Of a DNA stretch of 35,148 nt, positions 16,873-26,240 are shown one piece after another. Each line of letters begins with the position of its first letter. The first letter of the stretch is position 1. The position numbers and the translations under genes are program-made. Source of the DNA: Phenylobacterium sp. (GTDB lineage Bacteria > Pseudomonadota > Alphaproteobacteria > Caulobacterales > Caulobacteraceae); the NCBI GenBank assembly GCA_028290945.1, contig JAQGIV010000164.1, forward strand, positions 1 to 35,148. Direction: 5' to 3'. The notes under the pieces were generated by a model. The model searched no databases. It saw only the letters and a program-made list of their open reading frames with translations, and was not told the origin of the DNA.

Positions 16873-18401
16873 ACGAACCGCCAGCTCTCTTCCGCCGCCC
16901 GCCGCAGGGCGCGGGCCTTGTGCAGGGTCTCGTCGTATTCGGCGTTCGGATCGGAGTCCGCCACCACCCCGCCGCCGGACTGCACGTACATCACGCCGTC
17001 CTTGAACAGCGCGGTCCTGAGTACGATGCAGGTGTCCACCGAGCCGTCGGCCCCGAAATAACCGACGCCGCCGGCGTAGCCCAGGCCGCGCTTCTCGATC
17101 TCCAGCTCGTCGATGATCTCCATGGCCCGCACCTTGGGCGCCCCCGACAGGGTGCCGGCGGGCAGGGCGGCCATCACCACGTCGACCGGGTCCAGCCCTT
17201 CGGGCGCGTCGCCCTCGACGTTGGAGACCAGGTGCATGACGTGGCTGTAGCGCTCGACGAAGAAGCTGTCGGTGACCCGCACGCGGGGGCCGCCGCCCGG
17301 CTTCGCCGCCGCGTTGGAGCCCCGCTCCTTGAGCATGGCGACCCGGCCCACGTCGTTGCGGCCGAGGTCGAGCAGCATCAGGTGCTCGGCGCGCTCCTTG
17401 GGATCGTTGCGCAGCTCCTGCTCCAGCGCCTTGTCTTCTTCCGGCGTGGCGCCCCGGGGGCGGGTGCCGGCGAGCGGGCGGATGGTGATCTTGCCGTCGC
17501 GCAGCCTGACCAGAGTCTCCGGCGAGGAGCCGGCCAGCTGGAAGTCGCCGAAGTTCAGGTAGAACAGGAACGGCGAGGGGTTGGTGCGTCGCAGCGAGCG
17601 GTAGAGCGAGAACGGGTCCTGCTCGAAGGGCGCCCGGAACCGGTGGCTCGGCACCACCTGGAAGATGTCGCCGGCGCGGATGTAGTCCTTGGCCTTCTCG
17701 ACGATCTCGCCATAGGCCTCGCGGCTGATCGGCGTCGTGAAGCGGTCGGGCTGCGGCTCTGCGTTGCCCAGCAGGCGCGGGGCCGGGTGGCGCAGGTCGG
17801 CCACGACGCCCGCCAGCCGCGCCTGGGCCGCCGCATAGGCATCGCGGGCGCTGGGCGCGCCCGGGCGGACCGTCGTCGCCAGGAGGATCTCCTGGCCGAT
17901 GGAATCGAACACCGCGACGATCGACGGCCGCGTCATCACCGCGTCGGGCAGGCCCAGCGGATCGGGATTGACGTTGGGCAGATGCTCGACCAGCCGGATC
18001 ATGTCGTAGCCGATCGCCCCGAACACCCCGCCGGCCATCGGCGGCACGCCCGCCGGCAGCTCCATCCGCGAGGCGGCGAGCAGGTCGCGCAGGCTGTCCA
18101 GCGCACCGCCGTCCTGGGCGGTGAAGCGGCCGGCGGCGATGTCCGGACCCTCGGCGACCTCGGCCTGGTCGCCGCGGCAGCGCCAGACCAGCTCCGGCTC
18201 CAGGGTGATGATCGAATAGCGCCCGCGCCAGGCGCCGCCCTCCACGGATTCGAACAGGAAGGCGTAGGGCCGGCCGTGGCCGATCTTCAGATAGGCCGAG
18301 ACCGGCGTCTCCAGGTCGTCGATCAGGCGCGTCCAGACGAGCTGCGCCGTCCCGGCCAGGTAGCCGGGCTCGAACGCCTCGAACGCCGGCTCCAGTATCA
18401 T
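16869..18401 (-). CDS. trpE: Anthranilate synthase component I TrpE
   Basis: TrpE makes anthranilate from chorismate, using ammonia from TrpG. The 510-residue protein has the N-terminal regulatory domain, with an ESVEGGAWRGRYSII motif matching the tryptophan-feedback LLES-type region, and the C-terminal chorismate-binding domain. That domain shows IFQVVPSHRF, FLFYLNFGDFQLAGSSPE, IRPLAGTRPRG, LLDLGRNDVGRVA, HVMHLVSNVEG and LPAGTLSGAPKVRAMEIID. All catalytic blocks are intact. The start ATG overlaps the stop of the upstream ppiD-like gene by 4 bp, so it is coupled to a protein-folding gene. The stop overlaps the convergent small membrane gene. Adjacent partner trpG supports trpE over pabB or other chorismate enzymes. 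Confidence 0.96.
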   Translation of the reverse strand: MILEPAFEAFEPGYLAGTAQLVWTRLIDDLETPVSAYLKIGHGRPYAFLFESVEGGAWRGRYSIITLEPELVWRCRGDQAEVAEGPDIAAGRFTAQDGGALDSLRDLLAASRMELPAGVPPMAGGVFGAIGYDMIRLVEHLPNVNPDPLGLPDAVMTRPSIVAVFDSIGQEILLATTVRPGAPSARDAYAAAQARLAGVVADLRHPAPRLLGNAEPQPDRFTTPISREAYGEIVEKAKDYIRAGDIFQVVPSHRFRAPFEQDPFSLYRSLRRTNPSPFLFYLNFGDFQLAGSSPETLVRLRDGKITIRPLAGTRPRGATPEEDKALEQELRNDPKERAEHLMLLDLGRNDVGRVAMLKERGSNAAAKPGGGPRVRVTDSFFVERYSHVMHLVSNVEGDAPEGLDPVDVVMAALPAGTLSGAPKVRAMEIIDELEIEKRGLGYAGGVGYFGADGSVDTCIVLRTALFKDGVMYVQSGGGVVADSDPNAEYDETLHKARALRRAAEESWRFV

Positions 18402-20323
18402 TTCGCCAGGCCGGCCTTGCCGGCCGGCGGCTTGGTGGCGGCCGTCGGATCGAGGCCCAGGGCGGCGCGGGCGTGTTCCGCATCGATGCGCACCTTGACC
18501 TTGGTCCGGGCGGCGGCGTGGGCCGCGGCCACCAGCTCGCGCAGGTAGGCCTCGGTCATCTGCGGCCGCTCGGCCTCCACGGCGCGGGCCATGGTCGCCA
18601 CGTCGGCGGTGCGGATCGCCTCGATCTTGCCGACGATGAAGCCGGCCTGGCCGCGGCTGGTGAACACGTCGCCGGGCTTGCCGGCGAAGGTCTGGGCGAG
18701 GCCCTCCTGGCCAAGCTCGGGGTGCTGGCTGGCGGTCTGGCGGTTGAGGCCCGCGAGGTGGGCGACCTTGACGCCCGCGGACGCCGCGACCGCGTCCAGG
18801 CTCTCGCCCTTCTTCACCCGTGCGGCGAGCTCATCGGCCTTGGTCTGCAGCCGGGCGGCGATGTCGCGCATCATCAGGGCGCGGGCCAGCTCCGGCCTGA
18901 CCTCGGCCAGCGGCGGCACGGAGGGCGGGATCACCTTGTCGACCTTCAGGGCGAAATATTCGCCGCCTCCGGCGTCCACCAGCTCGCTCTCGCCGCCGGC
19001 CGGCAGGGCGAAGGCGGTGTCGACGATCTTCTGGGTCAGGCCGGCCACCGGCTGGCGCTGCTGGTCGACGCCCTGCTTGGCGAACGGCGGCAGGCTGGCC
19101 ACCGAGGCGCCGGCCTTCTGCGCCGCCTCGGCCAGGGTCGCGCCCTTGGTGTGGGCGTCGTCATAGGCCTGGGTCATGGTGTCGATCTTGCTGGCCGCGG
19201 CGTCCTTGCGGATCTCGGCCTCCAGGGCGGGGCGCAGCTCCTCGATGGTGACCACGTGGCCGGGCGTCACGCCGTCGACGCGCACCACGGCCAGGCCCAG
19301 GCTGCCCTGCACCGTCTGCACCTGGCCGGGCTTCATCTGGAACGCGGCGGCGGCCAGCTTCGGGTCGGCGATCGCGGTCTGCGGCTTGTCGGCATAGGTG
19401 ATCGCCGTGGCGCCCAGCGACTTGGCGACGGCGGCCGGCGCCTCGCCCTTGGCCAGGCGGGCGGCGATCTGGGCGGCGGTGGCGGCGTCCTTGGCCGGGA
19501 TCTGCACCAGGGTGCGGGTCTCGGGCTTGGACAGCGTGTCCTTGCGGAAGTTGTAGCGCTTCAGGACCTCGGCCGGGTCGACCGGGCCGGCGGCCGCCAT
19601 CTGGCCCGGGCTGAAGCGCACGATGCTGATGGCGCGGAACTCCGGACGCATCAGCGCCGCGGCGTTCTGCTTCAGGAAGTCGGTGAGCTGGGCGTCGGTG
19701 GGCGGGGCGGGCGGCGGCACGGCGCCGGGACCCAGCGTCAGCAGCGCCACGTCGCGGTTCTCCAGCCCATAGACCGCGGCCATGGCGGTGTAGGCGCGGG
19801 GCGTCACCAGGCCGCCGATCAGGCCGGTCCCGAAATGCTGCTCGGCGATGTCGTCGCGGACCATCTGCTCGAAGGTCGGCACCGTCAGGCCGTTGTCGGC
19901 CAGGCGGGTCTGGTAGGCCTTCTTGTCGAAGCGGCCGGACACCGGATCGAAGAAGGCCTGGATCTTCTGGATCTCGCCCACCACCAGCTTGTCGGAGGGG
20001 CGCAGGCCGATCTTGGTGAGCAGGGCGGCGAACGCCTCGCGGGTGGCCATGCCCTCCAGCACCTGCTTGTCGAGGCCGTTGGCGGCGGCGAACTCGTTGG
20101 TGATCGGCTGGCCAGCCTGCTGCTCGTACTGGGTCTTGGTGCGGTCGAATTCGCGCTTGAAGTCGGCCGAGGTGACGGTGCGCGAGCCCGCGGTGATCAC
20201 CGCGTCGCTGATCTTGCCGTGGAAGACGTCGCGGATGCCCCACAGCGCGAAGCTGCCGATCAGCAGCACCATGAGGACGGCGGCGACCCAAGACTTGGCG
20301 AAGACGCGGATGGCGGCGAGCAT
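18398..20323 (-). CDS. Inner-membrane-anchored peptidylprolyl isomerase, PpiD/SurA-like
   Basis: The 641-residue protein has the PpiD layout. A short cytoplasmic start (MLAAIRVFAKSW) leads into one N-terminal membrane helix (about residues 13-30, VAAVLMVLLIGSFALWGI), then a SurA_N-type chaperone domain with the typical entry DVFHGKISDAVITAGSRTVTSADFKREF. A parvulin-like region follows (about residues 260-380), with a long Ala/Lys-rich C-terminal domain. PpiD-type proteins help newly exported proteins fold at the periplasmic face of Sec. The isomerase core is degenerate by eye, so activity is uncertain. ATG 20321-20323 has AAAGGGA upstream at good spacing. The stop overlaps trpE by 4 bp. It is transcribed divergently from tpiA. 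Confidence 0.85.
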   Translation of the reverse strand: MLAAIRVFAKSWVAAVLMVLLIGSFALWGIRDVFHGKISDAVITAGSRTVTSADFKREFDRTKTQYEQQAGQPITNEFAAANGLDKQVLEGMATREAFAALLTKIGLRPSDKLVVGEIQKIQAFFDPVSGRFDKKAYQTRLADNGLTVPTFEQMVRDDIAEQHFGTGLIGGLVTPRAYTAMAAVYGLENRDVALLTLGPGAVPPPAPPTDAQLTDFLKQNAAALMRPEFRAISIVRFSPGQMAAAGPVDPAEVLKRYNFRKDTLSKPETRTLVQIPAKDAATAAQIAARLAKGEAPAAVAKSLGATAITYADKPQTAIADPKLAAAAFQMKPGQVQTVQGSLGLAVVRVDGVTPGHVVTIEELRPALEAEIRKDAAASKIDTMTQAYDDAHTKGATLAEAAQKAGASVASLPPFAKQGVDQQRQPVAGLTQKIVDTAFALPAGGESELVDAGGGEYFALKVDKVIPPSVPPLAEVRPELARALMMRDIAARLQTKADELAARVKKGESLDAVAASAGVKVAHLAGLNRQTASQHPELGQEGLAQTFAGKPGDVFTSRGQAGFIVGKIEAIRTADVATMARAVEAERPQMTEAYLRELVAAAHAAARTKVKVRIDAEHARAALGLDPTAATKPPAGKAGLAK

Positions 20324-20354
20324 CTAATCCCTTTCCGGGCGCAACTGAGCGGTC

Positions 20355-20384
20355 GGTATAGTGGAGCGCCCTCCTGCCCGGCAA
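20355..20384 (-). promoter_or_regulatory. Candidate promoter for the ppiD-trpE transcript
   Basis: On the minus strand TTGCCG (20379-20384) is followed after 18 bp by TATACC (20355-20360), about 32 bp upstream of the ppiD-like start codon. Spacing and hexamers fit a housekeeping promoter. No trp-operator-like palindrome or leader peptide was recognised nearby. Confidence 0.4.
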
Positions 20385-20460
20385 GCGCGCGCCCGCAAGC
20401 TGATGACAGAGGCCCCGGCATGGCTTAACCGCGCCGGGTCATGTTCTTGAGGGAGGGCCC

Positions 20461-21204
20461 ATGGTCCAGCCGACCCCGCTGATCGCCGGAAACTGGAAGA
20501 TGAATGGCCTGCGGGCCTCGCTGCCCGAGGCGCGCGCCATCGCCGACGGCTGCGCCGGCAGCCGCGCCCGGGTGGCGATCTGCCCGCCGAGCCTCTTGAT
20601 CCATGAGATGTGCGAAGAGCTGGCCGGCACGTCCGTGCTGGTCGGCGGCCAGGACGCCCACTGGGAGACCTCCGGCGCCTTCACCGGCGAGATCTCGGCC
20701 CAGATGCTGGCCGATGCCGGCGCCCGGCTGGTGATCCTCGGCCACTCCGAGCGGCGCGCCGGTTGCGGCGAGACCGACGCGATCGTGGCCAGGAAGGCGC
20801 AGGCCGCGCTGGCCGCCGGGCTGGAGCCCATCGTGTGCGTCGGCGAAACCCTCGAGCAGCGCCAGGCCGGCGAGGCGCTGGCTGTGGTCACCGGCCAGGT
20901 GCGGGGCTCGCTGCCGGCGGAGCTGGCCGGCCGGGCCTTCTCGGTGGCCTATGAGCCGGTCTGGGCGATCGGCACCGGCCTGACGCCCACCACCGCCGAG
21001 ATCGAGGAGATGCACCGCGCCATCCGCGCCACGCTGACCGAGCTGTTCGGCCCGGCCAGCGATACCGCGCCGATCCTCTACGGCGGCTCGGTGAAGCCCG
21101 CCAACGCCGCCGAGATCCTGTACGCGGCCGAGGTCGGCGGCGCCCTGGTCGGCGGCGCCTCGCTGAAGGCCGACGATTTCCTCGGCATCATCCGCGCGCT
21201 CTAG
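20461..21204 (+). CDS. tpiA: Triosephosphate isomerase
   Basis: TpiA interconverts dihydroxyacetone phosphate and glyceraldehyde-3-phosphate in glycolysis and gluconeogenesis. The 247-residue TIM barrel shows all catalytic residues: Lys13 (AGNWKMNG), His95 (ILGHSERR) and Glu165 (VAYEPVWAIGTG), plus the phosphate-binding ILYGGSVKPANA. ATG 20461 is preceded by GGAGGG at ideal spacing. The gene is divergent from the ppiD-like gene, with 137 bp between them. A 40-bp REP-like hairpin begins 12 bp after the stop and could also end or stabilise the transcript. Confidence 0.97.
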   Translation: MVQPTPLIAGNWKMNGLRASLPEARAIADGCAGSRARVAICPPSLLIHEMCEELAGTSVLVGGQDAHWETSGAFTGEISAQMLADAGARLVILGHSERRAGCGETDAIVARKAQAALAAGLEPIVCVGETLEQRQAGEALAVVTGQVRGSLPAELAGRAFSVAYEPVWAIGTGLTPTTAEIEEMHRAIRATLTELFGPASDTAPILYGGSVKPANAAEILYAAEVGGALVGGASLKADDFLGIIRAL

Positions 21205-21215
21205 TTCTATCCTCA

Positions 21216-21255
21216 GTGTCATCCCGGTTTCGCGAAGCGAAGACCGGGATGACAC
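21216..21255. repeat. REP-like palindrome downstream of tpiA
   Basis: GTGTCATCCCGGT (21216-21228) and its exact complement ACCGGGATGACAC (21243-21255) form a 13-bp stem. The interior TTCGC-GAA-GCGAA extends it to about 18 bp with a single bulge. The GTCATCCCGG core is shared with the repeat pair at 26499-26616, so this is probably one member of a dispersed intergenic family rather than a unique terminator. There is no T-run. Confidence 0.75.
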
Positions 21256-21305
21256 CTGGGGGGCGGGCCTCATTTGAGTCGCGAACTGTGGGAATGCTGC
21301 CCCGC

Positions 21306-22310
21306 ATGAGACCCCTCACGATCACCTTCGCTGTTTTCGCACCGCTCGCCCTCGCCGCGGCCGCCGCCCATGCCGCCGACCCGGCGCCGCCCAGCCTGGC
21401 CTTCCCGCTGGCCTGCAAGATCGGCGTCAGCTGCGAGGCGCAGAACTATGTCGACCGCGATCCGGGGCCCGGCGCCGCCGACTATCGCTGCAGCTCCGAA
21501 ACCTATGAGAAGCACAACGGCGTCGACATCCGCCTGCTCGACATGGCCGCCCAGCGGCGGGGCGTGGATGTGCTGGCCGCCGCGAGCGGCCGCGTGTCGC
21601 GCCTGCGCGACGGGGTGGCCGACATCTCGGTCAAGGCGCCCGGCGCGCCCTCGGTGGCCGGCCAGGAGTGCGGCAACGGCCTGGTCATCGACCACGGCGG
21701 CGGCTGGGAGACCCAGTACTGCCACATGGCCCGCGGCAGCCTGGCGGTGAAGGTCGGCCAGCAGGTGGTGGCCGGAACCAAGCTCGGCCAGGTCGGGCTC
21801 TCCGGCTCCACCGAATACCCCCACCTGCACATCACGGTGCGCCACGGAACCACGGTGATCGATCCGTTCGCGCCGGGGGCGGGGACGACGAACGCCTGCA
21901 AGGCCGAGGCGCCGCTGTGGTCGCCGGCCGCCCTGGCGCAACTCGCCTACAAGCCGGGCGCGGTGCTCAACACCGGCTTTGCCGCCGGTCCGGTGAAGAT
22001 GGAGGACGTGGAGGCGGGCGGGATCGCCGCCCCCGGCGCCGCGTCGCCCTACCTGGTGGCCTACGGCCGCGGCATCAACCTGCGGGCCGGCGACGTGGTG
22101 GCCATGGAGTTGCGCGCGCCCGCCGGCCAGGTGCTGGCCAAGTCCCAACTGCCGCCGCTGGACCACGCCAAGGCCCAGCACATCGCCTACATCGGCGTGA
22201 AGCGGCCACCGGCCGGCTGGGCGGCCGGACGCTACAAGGCCCGCTATCAGGTGCTGCGCGACGGCAAGCCGGCCCTCGGCCGCGACTTCGAGTTCGCCGT
22301 CACGGGCTAG
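21306..22310 (+). CDS. Secreted M23-family (LytM-like) metallopeptidase
   Basis: The protein has a signal peptide (MRPLTITFAVFAPLALAAAAAHA, cleaved before ADPAPP) and an M23/LytM domain with the zinc-binding pattern: histidine and aspartate in KHNGVDIRL, histidine in YCHMARGS, and the HLH of TEYPHLHITVRHG. The domain context is typical of a peptidoglycan endopeptidase: DVLAAASGRVSRLRDG, DHGGGWETQYCHM and GQVVAGTKLGQVGLSGST. A C-terminal domain of about 110 residues (from VLNTGFAAG) resembles an immunoglobulin-like beta domain. Four cysteines in the mature region (CKIGVSCEAQ, YRCSS, QECGNG) may form disulfides. The start is at 334 residues; an in-frame ATG at 21294 would add four residues. With H and D intact, catalytic activity is likely. 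Confidence 0.87.
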   Translation: MRPLTITFAVFAPLALAAAAAHAADPAPPSLAFPLACKIGVSCEAQNYVDRDPGPGAADYRCSSETYEKHNGVDIRLLDMAAQRRGVDVLAAASGRVSRLRDGVADISVKAPGAPSVAGQECGNGLVIDHGGGWETQYCHMARGSLAVKVGQQVVAGTKLGQVGLSGSTEYPHLHITVRHGTTVIDPFAPGAGTTNACKAEAPLWSPAALAQLAYKPGAVLNTGFAAGPVKMEDVEAGGIAAPGAASPYLVAYGRGINLRAGDVVAMELRAPAGQVLAKSQLPPLDHAKAQHIAYIGVKRPPAGWAAGRYKARYQVLRDGKPALGRDFEFAVTG

Positions 22311-22341
22311 GGCCGTGTCGAGCGGACGGCGATCGGATGGC

Positions 22342-22881
22342 TCACAGCAGCAGCCCCCACAGCCGGCAGTCGCGCCGCTCGCCGTCGCGCCAGACGTGAC
22401 CGCGGAGAAGACCTTCCTGGCTGAAGCCGAGCTTTTCCAGGATCGCCTCGGAGCGCCGGTTGCCCAGGTGGGTGCGTCCGGTCAGCCGGCGCAGGCCGCT
22501 GGACGCCGCGAAGGCGATCACCGCCTGCATCGCCTCTAGCGCATAGCCCTGGCCCCAGGTGTCACGGCCCAGCATGAAACCGACTTCGGCGCGCTTGTGC
22601 CGCCGCTCGATGTCCGAGAGGTCGCAGGTGCCGATGAAAACCCCGTCGTTGAGCCCGCGGATCGACCAGTGGACCGCCCGGCCCGCCGCCATCTCCGCCA
22701 CCTGGGCGCGGACGATGCCGGCCACCAGATCCGGATCGTCGATCTCGGGCACGTCCCAGTAGGCCATCACCTCCGGGTCATCCATCAGCGGGAAGATGGA
22801 CTCGGTCTCCGCCTCGATCAGCGGCTGCAGGCGCAGCCGTTCGGTCTCCAGGATAGCGGTGCGCTCGGTGAATGAGATCAT
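22342..22881 (-). CDS. GNAT-family N-acetyltransferase (RimJ/RimL type)
   Basis: This 179-residue protein has the acetyltransferase layout of the RimJ/RimL group. It begins with LETERLRLQPLIEAETESIFPLMDDPEVMAYW. HWSIRGLNDGVFIGTCDLS forms the central strands, followed by AEVGFMLGRDTWGQGYALEAMQAVIAFA with the acetyl-CoA pyrophosphate loop (R/Q-x-x-G-x-G/A as RDTWGQGYA). NRRSEAILEKLGFSQEGLLRGHVWRDGERRDCRLWGLL matches the C-terminal signature. Such enzymes acetylate protein N-termini, antibiotics or small amines; the substrate here is not deducible. It is convergent with the M23 gene (31-bp gap) and divergent from secG. Confidence 0.88.
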   Translation of the reverse strand: MISFTERTAILETERLRLQPLIEAETESIFPLMDDPEVMAYWDVPEIDDPDLVAGIVRAQVAEMAAGRAVHWSIRGLNDGVFIGTCDLSDIERRHKRAEVGFMLGRDTWGQGYALEAMQAVIAFAASSGLRRLTGRTHLGNRRSEAILEKLGFSQEGLLRGHVWRDGERRDCRLWGLLL

Positions 22882-22997
22882 GACTTGTCAAAGGACTGCG
22901 ACGCCCTAGGTATGGCCATGGCGCGGGCTCGGTGATAGAGCGCGCGCTTCATTTCGGCGCGGTGTGACCGCCCGAACGCACCGCACGATAGGCTCCC

Positions 22998-23432
22998 ATG
23001 CTGCTCACCCTGCTGCTCATCTTCGAGGTCCTGATCAGCGTGATGCTGATCATCGTGGTGCTGCTGCAGCGCTCCGAAGGCGGCGTGCTGGGCGTCGGCG
23101 GCGGCCCCTCGGGCTTCATGACGGCGCGCGGCGCGGGCGACCTGATGACCCGCACCACCTGGATTCTGGCGGCCCTGTTCTTCGGCGTCGCCCTGCTGCT
23201 GACCGTGCTGGCCGGCCGCGAGCGCGGCGCCTCCTCGGTGGTCGACCGGCTGAAGGTGGACGCCATCAACCCGGCGACCCTCAACCAGCCGCCGGCCCGT
23301 CCGGCCCCGCTGCCCGGCGCGCCCACCCAGTCGGCGCCCAGCCCGCTGCAGGCCCCGGCCCCCACCGTGCACAACCCGTTCCTCGGCAGCGCCCCCGCCG
23401 CGCCGGCGCCGGCCGCTCCGACCAAGCCATAG
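22998..23432 (+). CDS. secG: Preprotein translocase subunit SecG
   Basis: SecG is the small, non-essential subunit of the SecYEG channel that assists SecA-driven export. The 144-residue product has two membrane helices (residues 2-24, LLTLLLIFEVLISVMLIIVVLLQ, and 53-72, TWILAALFFGVALLLTVLAG). The loop between them, RSEGGVLGVGGGPSGFMTARGAGDLMTRTT, matches the conserved SecG cytoplasmic loop. The C-terminal tail of about 70 residues is Pro/Ala-rich and low complexity, longer than in E. coli SecG but usual for alphaproteobacteria as I recall. pyrG follows after 64 bp on the same strand. The spacing of 64 bp leaves room for a separate pyrG promoter. Confidence 0.92.
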   Translation: MLLTLLLIFEVLISVMLIIVVLLQRSEGGVLGVGGGPSGFMTARGAGDLMTRTTWILAALFFGVALLLTVLAGRERGASSVVDRLKVDAINPATLNQPPARPAPLPGAPTQSAPSPLQAPAPTVHNPFLGSAPAAPAPAAPTKP

Positions 23433-23490
23433 GTTCGTGGATAACCGTCCTCTTTTCAGCCTCGCCCGGGGCGAATCGCTGCTAACCTGA

Positions 23491-25134
<1,644 letters not shown>

Positions 25135-25137
25135 GCG

Positions 25138-25330
25138 CCCTTCTCCCCTTGCGGGAGAAGGTGTCAGCGGAGCTGACGGATGAGGGGTTTCTCGGCCTCG
25201 CAGCACTTCGCGCGAAGCACCGCCGTCCGCCCGGGCTCTTCGCGCCTGTTCGTCGTGGTCGATCAGGGCGTCGTGCAACCCCTCATCCGACCTGCTCCGC
25301 AGGTCACTTTCTCCCGCAAGGGGAGAAGGG
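25138..25330. repeat. 193-bp palindromic element with perfect 22-bp ends
   Basis: The terminal inverted repeats at 25138-25159 and 25309-25330 are exact complements over 22 bp. Each is itself a hairpin (TTCTCCCCTTGCGGGAGAA at the left end). Inside are a small hairpin on each side (CAGCGGAGCTG and CCTGCTCCGCAGG), then a second perfect pair (CGGATGAGGGGTT at 25177-25189 and AACCCCTCATCCG at 25277-25289). The element fills almost the whole pyrG-YjbR gap. No transposase or start/stop-delimited gene is inside. The architecture resembles non-autonomous MITE or palindromic elements, and I recall similar ends in many alphaproteobacterial genomes. No clear target-site duplication is seen. Confidence 0.85.
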
Positions 25331-25343
25331 CTTAGGATGTCGC

Positions 25344-25706
25344 ATGCCCACCCGCGACGACCTGCGCCGCCTGGCGCTCGACCTGCCCGAGGCCTACGAG
25401 GACACCCACCGCGGCAAGCCGGCGTTCCGGGTGAAGGCGCGCATCTTCGCCCTGCTCTCGCAGCCAGGCGGGCAGGGGTTCATGGGCCTCGACGCGCCCG
25501 ACGTGGCCGTCCTGAAGCTCGACCGCGAGGACCAGCTCAACATGGCCGCCGCCTGGCCGGGCGCGGTGACGCCCACCGAGACCTACGGCCACCACGGCTG
25601 GACCTATGTGAAGCTCGCCGAGCTCGACGCCGAAGCGCTGGCCACCCTCGTCCGCCTCGCCTGGAGCCATGTGGCGCCCAAACGGCTCTCCAAGGCCCCC
25701 GCCTAG
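25344..25706 (+). CDS. MmcQ/YjbR-family protein
   Basis: This 120-residue protein is of the MmcQ/YjbR-like type with a CyaY-like fold. It begins MPTRDDLRRLALDLPEAYEDTHRGKPAFRVKARIFALL, and the remainder shows VAVLKLDREDQLNMAAAWPGAVTPTETYGHHGWTYVKL. The W(T)YVKL strand and the terminal helix ending in HVAPKRLSK are typical of the family. The family's biochemical function is not established; some members have been proposed to bind DNA. The frame is open upstream through the 193-bp palindromic element to a TTG at 25149, but that extension is repeat-derived and should not be annotated as protein. The stop shares a CTAG with the convergent MAPEG gene. Confidence 0.85.
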   Translation: MPTRDDLRRLALDLPEAYEDTHRGKPAFRVKARIFALLSQPGGQGFMGLDAPDVAVLKLDREDQLNMAAAWPGAVTPTETYGHHGWTYVKLAELDAEALATLVRLAWSHVAPKRLSKAPA

Positions 25707-26113
25707 CGGACGAAGAACAGCACCCAGAAGACCACCAGCACGACGTTGCTGATCACGAATGGCGCCGCCCGGTGCAGGACCCGGTTATAGGTCAGGTAGA
25801 TCAGCGCGTGGATCAGGCGCAGGGCGACGTAGGTCCAGGCCAGGACGAGGGCCACGCCGTCCACCTTGCCCGCCACGACATACATCAGGCAGGCGACATA
25901 GAAGAGCAGCGGGACCTCGAGCAGATTCACCAGCACGCGGTTCGCGACCACGACCTCATCCGGCACGCGGGCCGATTCGCCGAAGCGGAAGTCGTCGGCG
26001 GTGATCCGCCCGGCGCGGCCGGCCCCGATCCGGCGCATCGGGATGATCCCGAGGACCGTGAAGGTCAGGAGGGCGAGCACGCCCATGGGCGCGAAGATCA
26101 GCTGTTGCGGCAT
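25703..26113 (-). CDS. MAPEG-family membrane protein
   Basis: The 136-residue protein has four predicted membrane helices: residues 5-25 (LIFAPMGVLALLTFTVLGIIP), about 60-84 (VLVNLLEVPLLFYVACLMYVV), about 87-108, and 118-135 (FVISNVVLVVFWVLFFV). The motif RVPDEVVVANRVLVNLLEVPLLFYV and the later RLIHALIYLTYN are characteristic of MAPEG (membrane-associated proteins in eicosanoid and glutathione metabolism). Bacterial members are mostly uncharacterised; some have glutathione transferase activity. It is convergent with, and overlaps by 4 bp, the YjbR-like gene, and is divergent from rpmF. Confidence 0.88.
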   Translation of the reverse strand: MPQQLIFAPMGVLALLTFTVLGIIPMRRIGAGRAGRITADDFRFGESARVPDEVVVANRVLVNLLEVPLLFYVACLMYVVAGKVDGVALVLAWTYVALRLIHALIYLTYNRVLHRAAPFVISNVVLVVFWVLFFVR

Positions 26114-26156
26114 GGCCCATCCCCCGGTGGCTGACGGTGGAGGCTAACCGCTCCGC

Positions 26157-26185
26157 TTGATCGCGCACAGGGTTTCATGCATACA
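26157..26185 (+). promoter_or_regulatory. Candidate rpmF promoter
   Basis: TTGATC (26157-26162), a 17-bp spacer and CATACA (26180-26185) lie about 55 bp upstream of the rpmF start. It is the only promoter-like pair I recognise in the 127-bp gap between the divergent MAPEG gene and rpmF. It is a moderate match to a housekeeping promoter. Confidence 0.35.
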
Positions 26186-26198
26186 CCCCCGCTCAGAT

Positions 26199-26220
26199 CG
26201 GCGGCCCTTCCCGGCCGCCG
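26199..26220 (+). other. Leader hairpin upstream of rpmF
   Basis: CGGCGGCC (26199-26206) and GGCCGCCG (26213-26220) form a perfect 8-bp G+C stem with the 6-nt loop CTTCCC, just downstream of the candidate promoter and 20 bp before the rpmF ATG. It would form in the 5' leader and might influence translation or stability; that is inference from position only. Confidence 0.4.
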
Positions 26221-26240
26221 TCATCATTTCGAGAATTCCG

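Noticed and set aside
15294..18548. Long plus-strand open frame across the trp genes
   Set aside because: It is antisense to trpD, trpG and trpE, whose motifs are all intact. The product is low-complexity His/Arg/Gly-rich.
20385..20460. trp attenuator or leader peptide upstream of the ppiD-trpE transcript
   Set aside because: No short frame with tandem Trp codons and no competing hairpins were recognised in the region upstream of ppiD.
25138..25330. CRISPR or insertion sequence
   Set aside because: There is no repeated spacer pattern and no transposase frame. The stretch is a single palindromic element.
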